NCBI RefSeq assembly: GCF_014648895.1
Contig: NZ_BMRZ01000014.1
Location: 1-64,000 of the forward strand
Reading direction: 5' to 3'
From: Streptomyces tanashiensis
Lineage (GTDB): Bacteria > Actinomycetota > Actinomycetes > Streptomycetales > Streptomycetaceae
Length of the DNA: 64,000 nucleotides
Under the pieces are notes generated by a model that worked only from the letters and a program-made list of their open reading frames with translations, was not told where the DNA came from and made no database searches. The translations under genes and the position numbers were made by a program. Positions 17,791 to 25,822 of this stretch are shown here, piece after piece. Each line of letters opens with the position of its first letter. Within the stretch, counting starts at the first letter, position 1.

Positions 17791-18576
17791 TCAGAAGGCG
17801 GGGGCGGGGGTCGCGGGGCCGCCGAGGGCGTTCAGCCGCTCGGGCATCCGCAGGTCGACCATCTTGTGCCAGCCGGCGGCGCGCTCGTACGCGTACGTGG
17901 TGTGGATCCCTGCGACGAGGACGGCCGCCTTGGGCTTCGGCCAGTTCAGGATGCGGCCCATGTGGCGCATCACGGCGAGGCTGACGTCGCGGTAGACCTG
18001 GATCTCGGCCAGGGCGGACTCGCGCAGGGTCCGCTGGATGAGTCGGCCGTGGCCCTGACGGGCGAGCCGGAGCAGTTCCTCGTGGCAGTAGGCGAGATGG
18101 TTCACCTCGTCGTTGTCGATCATGTGGATGGCCTTGCCCAGTTCGGGATGGTCCCCGAAGTACCTGACGAGCATGTCCATCTGGTCGGCGGCGCGCTGCT
18201 CGGTGACCCGGCTGTGGGCGAGGTAGACGACGACGTCCTCCTCGGTCAGCGGCCGGTCGGCGCGGAGCTTCTCGTGCGCGAGGCCGATGCCGCGGTGCTC
18301 CAGCAGCATCGTGTAGTCGGTGTCGGGCGGCACGGGGACGGGTTCGAGGCCGCGTTTCCTCATCAGCGCGTTGAAGATCCGGCCGTGCTTGTCCTCGTCG
18401 GCGCCGTGCCGGGTGATCTTGGGCGCGAGGGAGCGCATGCCGGGCGCGACGAGGGCCGCGATCCGGGCGTTCTCCCAGCCGCCCTGCGACTCGCCGCTCG
18501 CGGCGATGGAGCAGAAGAGCCGGAAGGACTCGTCGTTGTCGATGATTTCCTGGAACAGGCCCTTGGCCGTGAGCAT
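17791..18576 (-). CDS. Ferritin-like diiron-domain protein
   Basis: 261 residues, all-helical. Residues ~20-190 carry carboxylate/histidine pairs of a ferritin-like four-helix bundle: E at SGESQGGWENA, DEDKHGRIFN (E-x2-H), HSRVTEQRA and DEVNHLAYCHEE (E-x2-H). These can hold two irons. Its substrate is not known; it could be an oxidase or a desaturase-like enzyme. GGAGGT lies 6 nt before the ATG. It converges with corA with only 22 nt between. The identity as a ferritin-like protein is fairly safe, the activity is not. Confidence 0.75.
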   Translation of the reverse strand: MLTAKGLFQEIIDNDESFRLFCSIAASGESQGGWENARIAALVAPGMRSLAPKITRHGADEDKHGRIFNALMRKRGLEPVPVPPDTDYTMLLEHRGIGLAHEKLRADRPLTEEDVVVYLAHSRVTEQRAADQMDMLVRYFGDHPELGKAIHMIDNDEVNHLAYCHEELLRLARQGHGRLIQRTLRESALAEIQVYRDVSLAVMRHMGRILNWPKPKAAVLVAGIHTTYAYERAAGWHKMVDLRMPERLNALGGPATPAPAF

Positions 18577-18893
18577 CGCCGCCACCTCCGTGCGGACGTC
18601 CGTACTCCGGTACGTCCGGGGAGATCGAGTCAAGTCGGGTCCCGGGCGGCGGGCAACAGGAGGGCGTGGCGACTCGGCCGAAAGAGTGAGACCCGAGGGC
18701 GTAACCGGGGGCCCCGTGGAGCGTTGTGCTGCATGACGGCCGTGGCGGGGAAGACCCCCGAGCCCCCACCACGGCCGCAGACCTCTCTTCGTCGTCGACG
18801 GCGCCCTCGCACCGATCGGCCCCTGGGGGCTCACGGGCTTCGACCGCCTGCGCCGGACTCCGTCCGCCGGGGTCCGGCGCCGCGCTCCCGCGG
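18577..18893. other. 317-bp intergenic stretch without a gene
   Basis: Lies between the ferritin-like gene (its 5' side) and the end of the next LLM gene, both on the minus strand. It holds a hairpin GCGCCGGAC (18850-18858) / GTCCGGCGC (18872-18880), which is probably the LLM gene's terminator without a T-run. It presumably also carries the promoter of the ferritin-like gene near 18600-18650. No convincing small gene or RNA was seen. Confidence 0.5.
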
Positions 18894-19943
18894 TCAGGCC
18901 AGTCCGGCCCGCTCCATCGCCTCGACGCCCGCCCGCAGCGCCGCCAGCCGCTCGTCCAGGGTGAAGCCGGCCGGGGCGAGGGTGAGGGTGGTGACCCCGG
19001 CCTCCGCGTAGGCCGTCATCCGCTCGGCGATCCGCTCGACGGAGCCGAGCAGCGTGGTCTGGTCGATCAGGGAGTGGGGCACCGCGGCCGCGGCCCCGGT
19101 CTTGTCGCCGGCCAGGTACTTGTCCTGGATCTCGGCGGCCTCCTTCTCGTACCCCATGCGCTGGGCGAGCTGGTTGTAGAAGTTCTGCTTGCGGCTGCCC
19201 ATGCCGCCGACGTAGAGCGCGGTGTACGGCCGGAACACGTCGGCCAGCGCGTTCACGTCGTCGCCGAGGGCGAGCGGCAGGGTCGGACAGACGTCGAAGC
19301 CGTCCATGGTCAGGCCGGCCTTCTCGCGGCCCGCGCGCAGGTGCCGGAGCGCGGTCTCCTCCAGGTGCTCGGCGGAGGGGAAGATCAGCAGGGCGCCGTC
19401 GGCGATCTCGCCCGTCTGCTCCAGGTTCTTGGGCCCGATCGCGGCGATGTAGAGCGGGATGTGCTCGCGCTGCGGGTGGACGGTGAGCTTGATGGGCTTG
19501 CCGGGGCCGCCGGGCAGCGGCAGGGTCCAGTGCTCGCCGTCGTAGCTGAGCCGCTCACGGGTCATGGCCTTGCGGACGATCTCGACGTACTCGCGGGTCC
19601 GGGCGAGCGGCTTGTCGAACTTCACGCCGTACCAGCCCTCGGAGACCTGCGGTCCCGAGACGCCGAGGCCGAGGCGGAAACGGCCGCCGGTCAGCGAGTC
19701 GAGGGTGGCCGCCGTCATCGCCGTCATGGCGGGCTGCCGGGCCGGGATCTGCATGATCGCGGAGCCGACGTCGATCCGCTCGGTCTTCGCCGCGACCCAG
19801 GCCAGGACGGTGGGTGCGTCGGAGCCGTAGGCCTCGGCGGCCCAGCACACGTCGTAGCCGAGGCGGTCCGCCTCCTGGGCGACGGCGAGGTTGTCGCCGT
19901 CCATGCCGGCGCCCCAGTAGCCGAGGTTGATGCCGAGCCGCAT
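18894..19943 (-). CDS. F420-dependent LLM-class oxidoreductase
   Basis: 349 residues, luciferase-like barrel enzyme, probably using cofactor F420. Visible family stretches are RLGINLGYWGAGMDGDNLAVAQEADRLG at the start, VGSAIMQIPARQPAMTAMTAATLDSLTGGRFRLGLGVSGPQVSEGWYG, and YIAAIGPKNLEQTGEIADG. Substrate unknown. The ATG at 19943 is chosen over an in-frame GTG at 19952 because AAGGGG lies 8 nt before it. It shares its upstream region with the divergent aldo/keto reductase gene. Confidence 0.85.
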   Translation of the reverse strand: MRLGINLGYWGAGMDGDNLAVAQEADRLGYDVCWAAEAYGSDAPTVLAWVAAKTERIDVGSAIMQIPARQPAMTAMTAATLDSLTGGRFRLGLGVSGPQVSEGWYGVKFDKPLARTREYVEIVRKAMTRERLSYDGEHWTLPLPGGPGKPIKLTVHPQREHIPLYIAAIGPKNLEQTGEIADGALLIFPSAEHLEETALRHLRAGREKAGLTMDGFDVCPTLPLALGDDVNALADVFRPYTALYVGGMGSRKQNFYNQLAQRMGYEKEAAEIQDKYLAGDKTGAAAAVPHSLIDQTTLLGSVERIAERMTAYAEAGVTTLTLAPAGFTLDERLAALRAGVEAMERAGLA

Positions 19944-20071
19944 TCCACACACCCCTTACCCATCGGTAACGTCACGTGGGGCGGACTCTAGCGCGCGTGC
20001 GGGCCATCCGTCAGGACGCGGTTGTCCACAGGCTCTCTCCGCGTGGTGCCCTGGCCAGTACTCTCGCGCCC

Positions 20072-21049
20072 ATGGAGCAGAGGCATCTCGGACGTACCGG
20101 CCTGCGTGTGTCGCGCATCGGACTCGGCACCCTCACCTGGGGCCGGGACACCGACGAGCACGACGCCGCCGAGCAGTTGAAGGCGTTCTGGGACGCGGGC
20201 GGCACGCTCGTGGACACCGCCGACGTGTACGGCGGGGGCGAGGCGGAGTATCTGCTCGGGCGTCTGATGGAGCGCCTGGTGCCCCGGCAGGACCTCGTCC
20301 TGTCGACCAAGGCGGGCAGCGTCCCGGACCCCGACCGGCGCACGGACGGCTCGCGCGGGCACCTGCTCGCCGCCCTCGACGCCTCCCTCGCCCGCCTGGG
20401 CACCGACCACGTCGACCTGTGGCAGCTGCACGCCTTCGACCCGTACACGCCCCTGGAGGAGTCGCTCCAGGCCCTCGACATCGCCGTACGCAGCGGCCGG
20501 GCGCGGTACGCGGGGGTGGCCAACTTCTGCGGCTGGCAGCTCGCCAAGGCGGGCACCTGGCAGCTCGGCGGCGACCGGACCCGGCTCGCGGGGGCCCAGC
20601 TCGAGTACTCGCTGCTCCAACGGGGCGTCGAGCGTGAGGTGCTGCCGGCCGCGCAGGACCTCGGCATAGGTCTGCTGCCCTCCTCGCCGCTGGGACGCGG
20701 GGTCCTGACGGGGAAGTACCGCAGCGGCACGCCGAACGACTCGCGGGGCGCCTCGGAGACGATGGCGCCGTTCGTGGAGCCGTACCTGGACGAGGCGGCG
20801 AGCCGGATCGTGGACGCCGTGGCGACGGCGGCCGACGGGCTCGCGACGACCCCGCTCCACGTGGCGCTCGCCTGGGTCCGCGACCGGCCCGGGGTGACCG
20901 CGCCGATCGTCGGCGCGCGCACGGCGCGCCAGCTCACGACCGCGTTGTCAGTGGAGGCCCTTAGTCTTCCTGACGAGATCTGTCGGGCGCTGGACGATGT
21001 GTCGGCGCCCGTGCACCGCTATCCGGATCACGACTGGAGCACCTTGTGA
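20072..21049 (+). CDS. Aldo/keto reductase
   Basis: NADPH-dependent carbonyl reductase of 325 residues, (beta/alpha)8 barrel. The catalytic tetrad is visible: Asp and Tyr in DTADVYGGG, Lys in VLSTKAG and His in LWQLHAFDPYTP. The cofactor-binding segment GLLPSSPLGRGVLTGKY and the C-terminal APIVGARTARQL are typical. Physiological substrate unknown. A TACTCT -10 box lies 7 nt before the ATG and no Shine-Dalgarno is seen, so it is probably leaderless. Its stop overlaps the start of the RecD2-like gene (GTGA), implying coupled translation. Confidence 0.88.
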   Translation: MEQRHLGRTGLRVSRIGLGTLTWGRDTDEHDAAEQLKAFWDAGGTLVDTADVYGGGEAEYLLGRLMERLVPRQDLVLSTKAGSVPDPDRRTDGSRGHLLAALDASLARLGTDHVDLWQLHAFDPYTPLEESLQALDIAVRSGRARYAGVANFCGWQLAKAGTWQLGGDRTRLAGAQLEYSLLQRGVEREVLPAAQDLGIGLLPSSPLGRGVLTGKYRSGTPNDSRGASETMAPFVEPYLDEAASRIVDAVATAADGLATTPLHVALAWVRDRPGVTAPIVGARTARQLTTALSVEALSLPDEICRALDDVSAPVHRYPDHDWSTL

Positions 21050-23433
21050 CCGAGCCTTCCGGGGAGACCGCGCCCGAGGCCGTGGAGCCCGCCGCCGAGG
21101 ACCTGCGGGAGGGAGCCGCCGGGGCTCCGGCCCCGGGCCCCGAAGCGACCGAAGAGCCGACGCCGTCCGAGGAGCCCGTCCCGGCCGAAGAGCCGGCCAC
21201 CACCGAGGAACCGGGCGCGGGCGATGAGCCCAGCGCAGGCGAAGTGCCCGGCGCGGGCGAGGAACCCAGCACGGCCGCGGGCGCGGGCGAGCAGCCGGAC
21301 GCGGGCGAGCAGCCCGGCACCGGCGAAGAGCCGGACGCGGCCGACGAGCCCAGCCCCCGTGAAGAGCCCGGCGCGGGCGAGGAGCACGGTGCGGGCGAAG
21401 AGCCCGGCACGGCGCAGGAGGCCGGCGGCGGGCAGGGTGACGCCGGGGCGTCGGGCGGCGACGCGCCCGAGTTGAGTGACGCGCAGGCCGAGCTCGCCGC
21501 GCAGCGGGAGCTGCGGGCGAGGATCGAGGCCCGCAAGGCCGAGAAGAGCGGCCCCCTCACGAGCGGGGCCAAGCTGAGCGGCACCGCCGCCGACCTCCTC
21601 GCGGCCGTCCGGGCCGTGGAGGGAGGCTCCGCCTCGGGCAGCACGTTCTACGAGGCCCCCGAGCCCGCACCCCGCCGCCCCGCCGCCGAGACCGCCCCGG
21701 CGATGACCGTGCGGCCCCCCGCACCGGAGCGGCCGACGGCTCCGGCGCCCGGGACCACGGCCGCCGTCCGCGAGGTCCTCGCCGAGGGCGGCGCCCCGGA
21801 GGCGCTGGCCGGTCAGGTCGCCGCCGCGCTCGGCGAGGGCGCGGCCACGGCGCTCCGCGAGGACCCGTGGCAGCTGCTCACGGTCTCCGGGGTCCGGCCG
21901 GAGCAGGCCGACGGTTTCGCGCGGGCGCTGCTGGGCTCCGCGTGCGGCCCGGGCGACCCGCGCCGCACGGTCGCCCTGACCGTGTGGCTCCTGGAGCGGG
22001 CCGCCCTCCAGGGGCACACGGCCCTGGAGATCCAGACCGTGCGCGCCGGACTCGCCGGGCACGCGGTGCCGGACCCGGAGGAGGCCGTGGAGACGGCGGT
22101 CTCCGAGGCCGCGGTCCTCGTCTTCCAGGAGGAGGAGACGGCGGAGGAGCCCGACGGCGACGAGGACGCCGGGGAGGAGAGCTCCGCGCCGGAGCAGGAG
22201 CCCGCCGCTCCCGTCCTGCTCGGGCTCGACCGGTACGCGCTGGCGGAGGAGAGCCTCGCGGACGGCCTCGCCCGGCTGGTCAGGACGGCGACCGCCGACA
22301 CCTGGGAGGGCGGCGAGCTGGAGCGCGCCGCCGGTGCGCACGGGCTCGTCCTCCACACCGGTGGAGAGGCCTCCCGCGCCGAGCCGGTGGCGCTCGCCGC
22401 GGCGGCCCGTGAGCGCGGACTGCGCACCCTGGTCGCCGTCCACGCGGGCGACGGGCGGCGCGCCGCCGGCCTGGACGCGGTCACGGTCGCCGATCTGCTC
22501 TCCGGGACGGCCGGTCCGGGCCGCGACGAGGAGGGCGCCCTCGCCCTGGACCTCCTCGTGGTGCTCGACGCGCCGCAGCTGGACGTGGAGACCGGCGCGA
22601 TGCTCGTGGAGTCGCTGCCGGACGGCTGCCGGCTGGTGCTGAGCGGCGACCCGGAGGTGCTCGGCGCACCGGGCGCGGGCCGGGTCTTCGCGGACGTGCT
22701 CGCGGCGCGGGTGTGCCCGAGGATCGCCTCCCGCGTCCCCGATCCCGGACCGCTCGGCGAGCTGGTGTCGGGCATCGGCGTCGGCGAGCTGAACCAGGTC
22801 GAGGCCCCGGGCAAGGAGGTCGTGATCGTCCCGGTGCGGGACGCGGGCGAGGCCGTGCACCGCACGGTCCAGCTGGTCGCGGACTCGGTGCCCCGGGCGA
22901 TCGGGGTGCCGTCCGAGCAGACGCAGGTCGTCACGGTCGGCCACGGCGGCTCCGCCGGTACGCGCGCGCTGAACGCGGCCCTCAAGCAGCGGCTGAACCC
23001 CGGCCCCGGCCGGTTCGGCGGCTACGACATCGGCGACCGGGTGGCCTACGCGCCCGCGCCGGGGCACACGGTGACGGGCACGGTCCTCTCGGCCGACACC
23101 GACGGGCTGCGGCTGCGCTGCGGGGACGACGAGCTCCTCGTACCGAGGGAGCGTGTGGAGTCGGCGCTGCGGCACGGCTGGGCGCTCACGGCGCACCAGG
23201 CGGCCGGGGCGCGCTGGCCCGCGGTGGTCGTGGTGCTGCCCGGGGACGCCGCGGGCGGCCTGAGCCGGCCTTGGGTGTACACGGCGTTCGGCCGGGCGGA
23301 GCGCCATCTCTCGGTCGTGCACGGCGTGGACCAGGCGCTGGCCCGCGCGGTGGCCGAGGGGGTGGCGCCGGAGCGTACGACGCGGCTGCGGCCGCTCCTG
23401 GAGGGGCTGCTGGCCGTCGGCGGCGAGGAGTAG
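21046..23433 (+). CDS. RecD2-like protein with helix-hairpin-helix and eroded ATPase motifs
   Basis: 795 residues. Residues ~1-150 are a Glu/Pro/Gly-rich low-complexity tail with repeats like GAGEEPG. Residues ~230-360 match the RecD2 HhH region (DPWQLLTVSGVRPEQADGFAR, then DPRRTVALTVWLLERAALQGHTAL). The helicase core is recognisable but lacks key residues. The Walker A position reads LHTGGEASRAEP, without GKT. The Walker B position reads LLVVLDAPQLD, where active RecD2 has DE. The motif VI region reads WVYTAFGRAERHL. The C-terminal SH3-like insertion and UvrD_C_2 region remain (DIGDRVAYAPAPGHTVTG and LTAHQAAGARWPAVVVVLPG). It therefore probably binds DNA or a partner without ATP hydrolysis. 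Coupled to the aldo/keto reductase by a GTGA overlap. Confidence 0.72.
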   Translation: MTEPSGETAPEAVEPAAEDLREGAAGAPAPGPEATEEPTPSEEPVPAEEPATTEEPGAGDEPSAGEVPGAGEEPSTAAGAGEQPDAGEQPGTGEEPDAADEPSPREEPGAGEEHGAGEEPGTAQEAGGGQGDAGASGGDAPELSDAQAELAAQRELRARIEARKAEKSGPLTSGAKLSGTAADLLAAVRAVEGGSASGSTFYEAPEPAPRRPAAETAPAMTVRPPAPERPTAPAPGTTAAVREVLAEGGAPEALAGQVAAALGEGAATALREDPWQLLTVSGVRPEQADGFARALLGSACGPGDPRRTVALTVWLLERAALQGHTALEIQTVRAGLAGHAVPDPEEAVETAVSEAAVLVFQEEETAEEPDGDEDAGEESSAPEQEPAAPVLLGLDRYALAEESLADGLARLVRTATADTWEGGELERAAGAHGLVLHTGGEASRAEPVALAAAARERGLRTLVAVHAGDGRRAAGLDAVTVADLLSGTAGPGRDEEGALALDLLVVLDAPQLDVETGAMLVESLPDGCRLVLSGDPEVLGAPGAGRVFADVLAARVCPRIASRVPDPGPLGELVSGIGVGELNQVEAPGKEVVIVPVRDAGEAVHRTVQLVADSVPRAIGVPSEQTQVVTVGHGGSAGTRALNAALKQRLNPGPGRFGGYDIGDRVAYAPAPGHTVTGTVLSADTDGLRLRCGDDELLVPRERVESALRHGWALTAHQAAGARWPAVVVVLPGDAAGGLSRPWVYTAFGRAERHLSVVHGVDQALARAVAEGVAPERTTRLRPLLEGLLAVGGEE

Positions 23434-23461
23434 CGGCCACCTGAGCGGCCACATGGACGAC

Positions 23462-23499
23462 GGAGGGCCCGGACACCGCACACGGTGTCCGGGCCCTCC
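23462..23499. terminator. Bidirectional terminator
   Basis: A 17-bp perfect stem (23462-23478 with 23483-23499) and 4-nt loop between two convergent genes. Confidence 0.8.
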
Positions 23500-23508
23500 C
23501 GCGTCCCG

Positions 23509-24171
23509 TCAGGCGTCCGCGCCGGGGGCCGCCGCGTCCACGGGCCCGTCCTCGTCCTCCTCCTCGTCGAAGACGGAGCTGACGTCGAAGCGGCAGACGA
23601 TCCGCTCGGGATCGGCGTGGTCGAAGGGGGCGCCCAGCCACTCCCCCGGTTCCGGGAGTTCCTCGGCGGCGGTGACCCAGAGCGTGGAGTCCCCCTCCTC
23701 CAGGCCGAACTCCTTGTGCCGGGAGGCGATCTCGTCCGGTTCGTACTCGCCGAAGAGCACGCCGAGCGCGGCGAGCGGCGAGACGCCCGCCTTGGCGGCG
23801 GCCCCGGTGTCCGCTTCGCTGTCGAGCTCGGCGACGCGGCGGGCCTGGGCCAGCAGGCGTTGCGGTTCGGCCACGGCGTAGTCGCGGCGGATCAGGAGGC
23901 TGAGGGCGTGGGGTTCGTCAGGTCCGGTGTACGGCGGCAGGTTGCCGTCGGCTCCGGGGATCTCGAAGGGGGTGACCTCGTCGTAGCGGTCGTAGAGGAG
24001 TTCGTCGTACGCCTCGGCCGCCGTGGCGAGGGCGTTGAACGCTTCGTAGACGGCCGTGTCGTCGTCTCCCGTGCGGCGTTCGACCGCCGCGAGGTGACGG
24101 TCCAGTGCGGCTTTGACCGCCTCGGCGGCGGCACGTACCTCGGCAGCGGTGGGCTGCGCAGCATCAGACAT
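23509..24171 (-). CDS. Conserved hypothetical protein, acidic C-terminus
   Basis: 220 residues, not recognised as a named family. The N-terminal half is helical (AAEVRAAAEAVKAALDRHLAAVERR, then AVYEAFNALATAAEAYDELLYDRYDEVTPFEIPG). A middle segment LSLLIRRDYAVAEPQRLLAQARRVAEL is followed by a strongly acidic tail (FDEEEDEDGP). No membrane segment or signal. The start at 24171 has a TAGCGT -10 box 7 nt upstream and no ribosome-binding site, so it is probably leaderless; the longer reading from 24210 would pass through the promoter. It is divergent from the small DUF5703 gene. Confidence 0.72.
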   Translation of the reverse strand: MSDAAQPTAAEVRAAAEAVKAALDRHLAAVERRTGDDDTAVYEAFNALATAAEAYDELLYDRYDEVTPFEIPGADGNLPPYTGPDEPHALSLLIRRDYAVAEPQRLLAQARRVAELDSEADTGAAAKAGVSPLAALGVLFGEYEPDEIASRHKEFGLEEGDSTLWVTAAEELPEPGEWLGAPFDHADPERIVCRFDVSSVFDEEEDEDGPVDAAAPGADA

Positions 24172-24218
24172 GGGACAGACGCTATCCGTACCGGGCCCGT
24201 GCCCGCACAATAGATGCG

Positions 24219-24407
24219 ATGCCGGAATACGAATTTGTCGACGTGTACGTGCCGCGCGGTGTCTCCCGCAAGGAGGCGACGCGGCTCCTGACCGACCATG
24301 CCGAGTACGGACACTGGGAGTTGGACCGTCTGAGCCTGCACCGGGACGGGAGCCGCAGAGTGCGGCTGAAGCGGCGGATCATCCGCCAGGTCAGGGCGAC
24401 CTGGTAG
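24219..24407 (+). CDS. DUF5703 family small protein
   Basis: 62 residues, basic C-terminus. MPEYEFVDVYVPRGVSRKEATRLL and AEYGHWELDRLSLHRDGSRRVRLKRRII are typical of a small conserved streptomycete family of unknown function. A possible -10 box CACAAT (24206-24211) lies 7 nt before the ATG with no ribosome-binding site. The opposite-strand neighbour starts only 47 nt away, so the two promoters overlap. Confidence 0.8.
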   Translation: MPEYEFVDVYVPRGVSRKEATRLLTDHAEYGHWELDRLSLHRDGSRRVRLKRRIIRQVRATW

Positions 24408-24427
24408 GGAGAAGTGGATCGACGAGA

Positions 24428-24454
24428 AGGGGCCCCGCGGTGTGCGGGGCCCCT
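24428..24454. terminator. Bidirectional terminator
   Basis: AGGGGCCCCGC (24428-24438) and GCGGGGCCCCT (24444-24454) with a 5-nt loop, between the convergent DUF5703 and chpC genes. Confidence 0.75.
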
Positions 24455-24480
24455 GTGCGTGGTGCGTGACCGCCGCGGGC

Positions 24481-25320
24481 TCAGGCGGCGCTGCGGGCGC
24501 GTCGGTAGATCAGCGAACCGGCGAGCAGCATCCCGGCACCTGCGGGAAGGATCACACCGAGCGAACCGGAGCCGGTCTCGGCGAGCTCCTCGACGGCACG
24601 CGGCGGAGTGACCTGGTGCGCACCGGGAGTGTTCGGCCCACCCTCGTTGCCGGGAGTACCGGGGGTGCCAGGGGTACCGGGAGTACCCGGGGTACCAGGA
24701 GTGCCAGGGGTACCAGGGTTGCCGGGCGTACCAGGGTTCCCCGGAGTGCCGGGGTTACCAGGGTTGCCCGGGTTACCGGGGTTGCCCGGATTCCCAGGGT
24801 TACCCGGGTTACCGGGATTGCCAGGGTTGCCCGGGTTCCCAGGGTTACCGGGGTTGCCCGGGTTACCGGGATTGCCCGGCTCCTCCTCCCCGTAGCCCGT
24901 GTCCCCGCCGTTGGCGCAGTCGTTGCCCGTGACGGCGTTGCCCAGGCCGACGCCCGTGACACTGTTGCCGCACACGTTGACCGGGACGTCGACCGGCACC
25001 TGGACGTTGTTGCCGGAGCCCACGCCCGGGGAGTTGCTCGTGTGCCCGCCGGCGGAGGAGCCGCCGCCGTACGGGGACCTGTTGGCGCACTTGTTGGCGA
25101 AGGCCGGATTGAGCACTCCGACGACATTGACGGTGTTTCCGCAGGCGTTCACCGGTACGTGCACCGGGACCTGGACGGAATTTCCGGACGCGACGCCCGG
25201 GGAATTCGTGGCCGTACCGTTCGCGCCGGAATCGGCGTGCGCATATCCGCCGCCGACGGCGGCGAAAACGCCTCCGGCGGCCGCGACGGTGATAAGGCCC
25301 TTGCGCGTGACCTGTCGCAT
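24481..25320 (-). CDS. chpC: Long chaplin with sortase signal and collagen-like repeat (ChpC-type)
   Basis: 279 residues. Order: signal peptide (~1-30, ending AHA), two chaplin domains (residues ~35-75 and ~88-133, each with the two spaced Cys, [22 protein letters not shown] and [22 protein letters not shown]), a stretch of 26 Pro-Gly-Asn/Thr triplets, then the cell-wall anchor LAETG, a hydrophobic helix and a basic tail RRARSAA. The sortase links it to peptidoglycan, and the chaplin domains form the hydrophobic amyloid sheath of aerial hyphae. Neighbouring chpH and gene order match S. coelicolor chpC-chpH. The ATG at 25320 has AGGGAAC upstream; the earlier in-frame start would spoil the signal peptide. 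Confidence 0.9.
   Translation of the reverse strand: MRQVTRKGLITVAAAGGVFAAVGGGYAHADSGANGTATNSPGVASGNSVQVPVHVPVNACGNTVNVVGVLNPAFANKCANRSPYGGGSSAGGHTSNSPGVGSGNNVQVPVDVPVNVCGNSVTGVGLGNAVTGNDCANGGDTGYGEEEPGNPGNPGNPGNPGNPGNPGNPGNPGNPGNPGNPGNPGNPGNPGTPGNPGTPGNPGTPGTPGTPGTPGTPGTPGTPGNEGGPNTPGAHQVTPPRAVEELAETGSGSLGVILPAGAGMLLAGSLIYRRARSAA
24646..24879 (-). repeat. 26 tandem 9-bp units coding Pro-Gly-Asn/Thr
   Basis: Exactly 234 bp encode 26 triplets PGN or PGT in the wall-spanning part of ChpC. The units are near-identical 9-mers with synonymous variation, so length changes by slippage are expected. A collagen-like extended spacer is the likely role. Confidence 0.9.
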
Positions 25321-25389
25321 AGCTTGTTCCCTGCCTGCTCGGCTTCGAAAGAGTGCCACCGGGCGGACGGCCCGGGGCGGAAATGGCCA

Positions 25390-25426
25390 CCGGCCCCGGA
25401 GTGCATGGCACGCACTCCGGGGCCGG
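25390..25426 (-). terminator. Hairpin between chpH and chpC
   Basis: A 15-bp stem (25390-25404 with 25412-25426), followed on the minus strand by GGCCATTTCC. It may end or attenuate chpH transcription before chpC. Confidence 0.6.
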
Positions 25427-25460
25427 ACCGGCTCACACCCTCACGGGGCGAGGCACAACG

Positions 25461-25694
25461 TCAGGCGTTGACGCAGGTGTTGCCGAAGGCGGGGTTCAGC
25501 AGGCCGATCACGGAGACCGTGTTGCCGCACACGTTCACGGGGACGTGAACCGGCACCTGGACGACGTTGCCCGAGAGCACGCCGGGGGAACCGATGGCGG
25601 CACCCTGGGCACCCGCGTCGGCAACGGCCATGCCCGCACCCGCGAGAACGAGACCGCCGGTGGCAGCCGCAGCAGCGACGACCTTCTTGAGCAT
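25461..25694 (-). CDS. chpH: Short chaplin, ChpH
   Basis: 77 residues: a signal peptide (MLKKVVAAAAATGGLVLAGAG...VADA) and one chaplin domain with two Cys (VNVCGNTVSVIGLLNPAFGNTC). The sequence closely resembles S. coelicolor ChpH. It is secreted and assembles into amyloid fibres at the air interface for aerial growth. AGGAGG lies 7 nt before the ATG. A good match to a sigma-BldN promoter is found at 25770-25743, in line with the known dependence of chaplin genes on BldN. It lies upstream of chpC on the same strand. Confidence 0.95.
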   Translation of the reverse strand: MLKKVVAAAAATGGLVLAGAGMAVADAGAQGAAIGSPGVLSGNVVQVPVHVPVNVCGNTVSVIGLLNPAFGNTCVNA

Positions 25695-25742
25695 TATTCC
25701 TCCTAGTTGACAATGCGGCCCCAGCCGCGGACCGCATCACCT

Positions 25743-25770
25743 GTAACGAGGGGGAATGGTGGGGGCTACG
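25743..25770 (-). promoter_or_regulatory. Putative sigma-BldN promoter of chpH
   Basis: On the minus strand CGTAGC - 16 bp - CGTTAC, compared with the known BldN consensus CGTAAC-N16-CGTTGA. It lies about 50 nt upstream of the chpH start codon. Spacing is exact and 9 of 12 bases agree. Confidence 0.6.
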
Positions 25771-25822
25771 AGTGCCCGAGTTCATTCACTCTTTCCGGTC
25801 ACATGCAAACGCGCGGTCGAAT

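Noticed and set aside
24646-24879. Possible CRISPR array or noncoding satellite
   Set aside because: The 9-bp units are in frame inside chpC, code Pro-Gly-Asn/Thr and have no spacers.
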